Program-made: the position numbers and the translations under genes
Origin: JAJDZL01 sp965220665
GTDB lineage: Bacteria; Pseudomonadota; Gammaproteobacteria; Arenicellales; JAJDZL01
Assembly: GCA_965220665.1 (NCBI GenBank)
Contig: CBDCQQ010000004.1
Location: forward strand, 941,772 to 1,005,771
DNA length: 64,000 nt
Direction of reading: 5' to 3'
Part shown: one piece after another, positions 61,801 through 64,000 of the stretch
How positions within the stretch are numbered: the stretch's first letter is position 1
How the letters are laid out: the number at the start of each line of letters is the position of its first letter
The notes under the pieces: model-generated
What the model was told of the DNA's origin: nothing
The model's database searches: none
The model's input: only the letters and a program-made list of their open reading frames with translations

Positions 61801-64000
61801 CGCCCGGAACCGACACCTCAACCTCAACCGCCTCATAAGTCACCGCCGACAGCTGCGCAGTCACCGTGCTCGAGTTGCTCGCGCCGCTCTCGTTGATGCT
61901 CGCAGCTGACAGCCGCAGCGTCACCGTCGGCGTCGCATCGTTATCGGTAATGTCAATCGCAAGCGGCGCAATCTTCAGATCTCCCGAAGCCGCTTGGATG
62001 CTCAGCGTCTCGGTGTCCTCATCCAGCGTGTCGTCAGTCGGGTCCAGACTGAAGGTGTTCGTCGCACTCGACGCCCCGGCTGCAATCTTGATCTCAAAGT
62101 CCGCAACATTCGCATAGTCGGTACCCTCAAGCGCACTGTCTTTCGCATCGCCCACCGCAACGCTGACTGTGGTCTCATCCGCATACGTCGTATCACCGGA
62201 AACCTCCGCCGTCACCGTCACCGTCGCTGTCGCCGCATTCTCGGCAATCGTATCAACATCCGCTTTCAGCACAATCCCGCCAGGCGCCGCATCATCGTCG
62301 ACCACCTTCACCGCAACATCAGCCACTTCCTCGCCGCTGTAGTCTGATGAACTGACCAGCGCATGCTTGATCGTCCCCTCGCGCGCATCACCGTCATTGT
62401 CAATCGAATCATCCTTCGCCGTCACCGTCACGACCTGCGCCGTCTCCCAGTCCGATGTGCTAAACGTCAGCGATGTCTTGTCCAGCCCAAACGCCGCATC
62501 CTTCGGAAGCGTCATGTTGATCACCACGCTTGCAGTCGGCTCGCTGGTCAGCACCACGCTGTAGGTTCCCTGATCCTGGCGGCCGTTATCTTCATTGTCA
62601 TCATCGGCCTCGTCGATCTCAATCGGAGAACCCGTCACCGTCACCCCGCGGGTGTCATCGTCAACAATCGTCAGCTCCACATCAGCTGGATTCGCCACCC
62701 CGGAACCCGATGCCGCACCCGAAACCGTGACGACCTGATTCGCCGCATCGATCTTGTTGTCATCCGCCGTCAGCGTCACCGTGCCCGTGCTCGCGGTCGC
62801 GCCCGCAGCGATCGTCAGCGTCGTGCCCGACTGCGTCAGCCGCGAACCGCCCGGAACCGACACCTCAACCTCAACCGCCTCATAAGTCACCGCCGACAGC
62901 TGCGCAGTCACCGTGCTCGAGTTGCTCGCGCCGCTCTCGTTGATGCTCGCAGCTGACAGCCGCAGCGTCACCGTCGGCGTCGCATCGTTATCGGTAATGT
63001 CAATCGCAAGCGGCGCAATCTTCAGATCTCCCGAAGCCGCTTGGATGCTCAGCGTCTCGGTGTCCTCATCCAGCGTGTCGTCAGTCGGGTCCAGACTGAA
63101 GGTGTTCGTCGCACTCGACGCCCCGGCTGCAATCTTGATCTCAAAGTCCGCAACATTCGCATAGTCGGTACCCTCAAGCGCACTGTCTTTCGCATCGCCC
63201 ACCGCAACGCTGACTGTGGTCTCATCCGCATACGTCGTATCACCGGAAACCTCCGCCGTCACCGTCACCGTCGCTGTCGCCGCATTCTCGGCAATCGTAT
63301 CAACATCCGCTTTCAGCACAATCCCGCCAGGCGCCGCATCATCGTCGACCACCTTCACCGCAACATCAGCCACTTCCTCGCCGCTGTAGTCTGATGAACT
63401 GACCAGCGCATGCTTGATCGTCCCCTCGCGCGCATCACCGTCATTGTCAATCGAATCATCCTTCGCCGTCACCGTCACGACCTGCGCCGTCTCCCAGTCC
63501 GATGTGCTAAACGTCAGCGATGTCTTGTCCAGCCCAAACGCCGCATCCTTCGGAAGCGTCATGTTGATCACCACGCTTGCAGTCGGCTCGCTGGTCAGCA
63601 CCACGCTGTAGGTTCCCTGATCCTGGCGGCCGTTATCTTCATTGTCATCATCGGCCTCGTCGATCTCAATCGGAGAACCCGTCACCGTCACCCCGCGGGT
63701 GTCATCGTCAACAATCGTCAGCTCCACATCAGCTGGATTCGCCACCCCGGAACCCGATGCCGCACCCGAAACCGTGACGACCTGATTCGCCGCATCGATC
63801 TTGTTGTCATCCGCCGTCAGCGTCACCGTGCCCGTGCTCGCGGTCGCGCCCGCAGCGATCGTCAGCGTCGTGCCCGACTGCGTCAGCCGCGAACCGCCCG
63901 GAACCGACACCTCAACCTCAACCGCCTCATAAGTCACCGCCGACAGCTGCGCAGTCACCGTGCTCGAGTTGCTCGCGCCGCTCTCGTTGATGCTCGCAGC
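55868..64000 (-). CDS. giant Calx-beta repeat surface protein with C-terminal beta-barrel (5' end outside window)
   Basis: At least 2710 residues, open to the window edge. Most of it is Calx-beta-like modules ending in acidic loops (TIVDDDTRG, DITDNDATP, VKVVDDDAAPGG) that likely bind calcium. The part nearest the N-terminus is built of 349-residue blocks, each with three modules, repeated about four times with the same sequence. Diverged single Calx-beta modules follow (TPTVSVADAAAVTEGDD, GEPTLSIGSSSVTEGDSGT). The last ~380 residues form an outer-membrane beta-barrel of alternating strands ending in the aromatic RLSVGFNW, as in autotransporter-like proteins. It is probably an exported adhesin. 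The sequence upstream of residue 1 here is not visible. Confidence 0.88.
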   Translation of the reverse strand, partial: AASINESGASNSSTVTAQLSAVTYEAVEVEVSVPGGSRLTQSGTTLTIAAGATASTGTVTLTADDNKIDAANQVVTVSGAASGSGVANPADVELTIVDDDTRGVTVTGSPIEIDEADDDNEDNGRQDQGTYSVVLTSEPTASVVINMTLPKDAAFGLDKTSLTFSTSDWETAQVVTVTAKDDSIDNDGDAREGTIKHALVSSSDYSGEEVADVAVKVVDDDAAPGGIVLKADVDTIAENAATATVTVTAEVSGDTTYADETTVSVAVGDAKDSALEGTDYANVADFEIKIAAGASSATNTFSLDPTDDTLDEDTETLSIQAASGDLKIAPLAIDITDNDATPTVTLRLSAASINESGASNSSTVTAQLSAVTYEAVEVEVSVPGGSRLTQSGTTLTIAAGATASTGTVTLTADDNKIDAANQVVTVSGAASGSGVANPADVELTIVDDDTRGVTVTGSPIEIDEADDDNEDNGRQDQGTYSVVLTSEPTASVVINMTLPKDAAFGLDKTSLTFSTSDWETAQVVTVTAKDDSIDNDGDAREGTIKHALVSSSDYSGEEVADVAVKVVDDDAAPGGIVLKADVDTIAENAATATVTVTAEVSGDTTYADETTVSVAVGDAKDSALEGTDYANVADFEIKIAAGASSATNTFSLDPTDDTLDEDTETLSIQAASGDLKIAPLAIDITDNDATPTVTLRLSAASINESGASNSSTVTAQLSAVTYEAVEVEVSVPGGSRLTQSGTTLTIAAGATASTGTVTLTADDNKIDAANQVVTVSGAASGSGVANPADVELTIVDDDTRGVTVTGSPIEIDEADDDNEDNGRQDQGTYSVVLTSEPTASVVINMTLPKDAAFGLDKTSLTFSTSDWETAQVVTVTAKDDSIDNDGDAREGTIKHALVSSSDYSGEEVADVAVKVVDDDAAPGGIVLKADVDTIAENAATATVTVTAEVSGDTTYADETTVSVAVGDAKDSALEGTDYANVADFEIKIAAGASSATNTFSLDPTDDTLDEDTETLSIQAASGDLKIAPLAIDITDNDATPTVTLRLSAASINESGASNSSTVTAQLSAVTYEAVEVEVSVPGGSRLTQSGTTLTIAAGATASTGTVTLTADDNKIDAANQVVTVSGAASGSGVANPADVELTIVDDDTRGVTVTGSPIEIDEADDDNEDNGRQDQGTYSVVLTSEPTASVVINMTLPKDAAFGLDKTSLTFSTSDWETAQVVTVTAKDDSIDNDGDAREGTIKHALVSSSDYSGEEVADVAVKVVDDDAAPGGIVLKADVDTIAENAATATVTVTAEVSGDTTYADETTVSVAVGDAKDSALEGTDYANVADFEIKIAAGASSATNTFSLDPTDDTLDEDTETLSIQAASGDLKIAPLAIDITDNDATPTVSVADAAAVTEGDDPNTTVDMSFKLTLSAASGRQISVPYTLSGTATADDDYINPSSKTVTIAPGQVTGTIMIKVRGDGLDEANETIVVTLGTPTHASVSAVQGAGTATGTITDNDDAAVVTLVLANANINESGTGNSTTVSASLSSAIQTNVTVTVAVGNSASVTQQGTTLTITAGSTQSTGTVTLTAVDNDVDTANQTVTVSGAVSGANIPNPANQTLTIIDDDIRGISVSPKTLLLQEADDPLTGSVAEHQGTYSVVLTSEPTGTVTISIASSDSTVATTDRSSLEFTSSTWNIEQTVTVTAASDNIDNANNQRSSIVAHTVSASDTDYANEAATNVEVTVTDDDGEPTLSIGSSSVTEGDSGTKTLAFTVTLAPASGKSVTVQYSDAGTGSATSGSDYVAVASGTLNFVAGDTKKTVAVTVNGDTINEPDETVILRFSSLTNARLPGGGTSFESTGTINDDDSPSTVSLVLSPTSISENGGQSTVTAKLNRAAGEDITLTVSARPDSPATASDITLSNNTTLTITAGSLASSGTVTITANDNDVYALNKTVTVAGTVTGGGVQNPGNQLLSIEDDETAPAGAILSVSPSEVNEGDGSVEISVLATVDGSPRADSTVIQISVAPGTAQESDFETVEDFSLTIPAGAGSGTESFTFTPIDDLANEDRETVIVSGITTTANYSVTPATIELKNTDPELDVEIVVEPGSVAEDGGKRRIKVTANTKPPTAGADIELTVSVTGKTAKVGEDFDPVDDFVITVRAGEMRAQTEIDFTPKKDTATEGAEEVVFTATAATFRESTSPDFDRNLVNEIIRFRDNSPGTLLITDSSELINPGPWLARFARTVAEQSIEVVSERFATDRSPGLEVSIAGASIGGKSSEFSVEEDSDGYAGPYYRSGESDRSVHPYSGSLGEKSRSTMEVRSLTLRELLMQSDFTWNERTYIQDGSYSMWGRFSKSSFDGAQSGLTIDGEVSTGFFGFDFAQDDWLAGLAVTLSEGEGGFANTGESYVAIESSLTSVIPFGYLRLDETRTVWGMLGIGSGDLEVTPSDNQTLKTELDWQMVAAGMDDELIAAAGDNGFSLSMKSDMLWTKATSEEASGLADAEGAVTRLRAGLVGSSTIQLGDSSTLTPQFDIAARYDSGDAEKGWGIEAGFGIAWQHQKYGLHASLAGRGVADHEDRSFKNRGYSAAIQYDQAPNTERGLSIGLYQEFGAPDSGGMAALFSRSAIPETAGSGITTPPARLWRIEAAYGGLAFNESIDVVTELGYGWSENSSELSLGWRFSPGTEVSVSNTNIELTMNRSQSENSSPHHSIRLSVGFNW
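59832..64000. repeat. tandem 1047-bp coding repeats (about four units)
   Basis: Units begin at 59832, 60879, 61926 and 62973, with a period of exactly 1047 bases (349 codons). The last unit is cut by the window end. Translations of the units are identical, and several long antisense frames recur unchanged at the same 1047-base spacing, so the DNA looks identical too. The array ends at 59832, where the protein changes from repeated blocks to diverged Calx-beta modules. Such identity implies recent amplification or ongoing gene conversion. An assembler may have mis-stated the copy number. Confidence 0.93.

Noticed and set aside
60269..62956. Three identical 197-codon plus-strand frames in the repeat array
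   Set aside because: They are antisense shadows of the 1047-bp coding repeat. Their Arg/His-rich composition and exact period follow from the minus-strand gene.
59832..64000. CRISPR-like or other non-coding repeat array
   Set aside because: The units are 1047 bp, a whole number of codons, with no spacers, and lie inside one open frame of a surface protein.

Overview
The window looks like chromosomal DNA of a free-living or host-associated gammaproteobacterium. The housekeeping set supports this: quinolinate synthase, ferrochelatase, an AddAB-type recombination nuclease pair of the 'probable DNA repair protein' kind, lipoyl synthase, an Aap-type amino acid transporter and a disrupted nickel superoxide dismutase of the type common in marine bacteria. 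The genome is being reshaped. There are four intact insertion sequences (two copies each of two elements), at least six decayed transposase, restriction or metabolic gene relics, and two host genes that can be restored on paper by removing an IS and one copy of its target duplication. This assignment is inference; no rRNA or tRNA gene lies in the window.

Layout. 1-9509 (minus): a DegP/DegQ-type protease cut by the window edge, then nadA-hemH-addB-addA in one direction. 9786-18838: an accessory block. sodN is split by a 1959-bp IS; a second 1565-bp IS sits just upstream of sodN; IS1595 and AAA ATPase relics follow; then an AbiEi/AbiEii type IV toxin-antitoxin pair; then a second, inverted copy of the 1959-bp IS. 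18914-22025: a DUF1989 (urea carboxylase-associated) gene, then decayed metC-like, DruA/ISAs1-like, hsdM and possibly hsdS scraps around a HepT/MntA nucleotidyltransferase pair. 22026-27685: lipA and the aapJQMP transporter.

27770-31323: a three-gene operon with overlapping start and stop codons encodes a DUF3696-type AAA ATPase, a PIN-like nuclease and an RNA ligase. A possible 44-aa fourth frame follows. The operon lies between two 165-bp copies (about 92% identical) of the 5' end of the adjacent sulfatase gene. This ATPase + RNase + RNA ligase set is the best candidate in the window for an undescribed system, probably a defence or RNA-damage-and-repair module. Nothing in the sequence proves that role.

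31197-49220: a sulfatase; a NorQ/NorD-like MoxR-VWA pair with a cyanophycinase-like protein lacking the usual nucleophile serine and a divergent membrane-anchored cupredoxin; two peptide/nickel-type ABC transporter sets; and a fumarylacetoacetate hydrolase-family enzyme. 49483-55609: an IS1380 relic, a GntR/FCD regulator, another IS1595 relic, an Rpn-family nuclease gene split by the second 1565-bp IS, and small hypotheticals. 55868-64000 (minus, running off the window): a giant Calx-beta repeat surface protein ending in an outer-membrane beta-barrel, with apparently identical tandem DNA repeats of 1047 bp.
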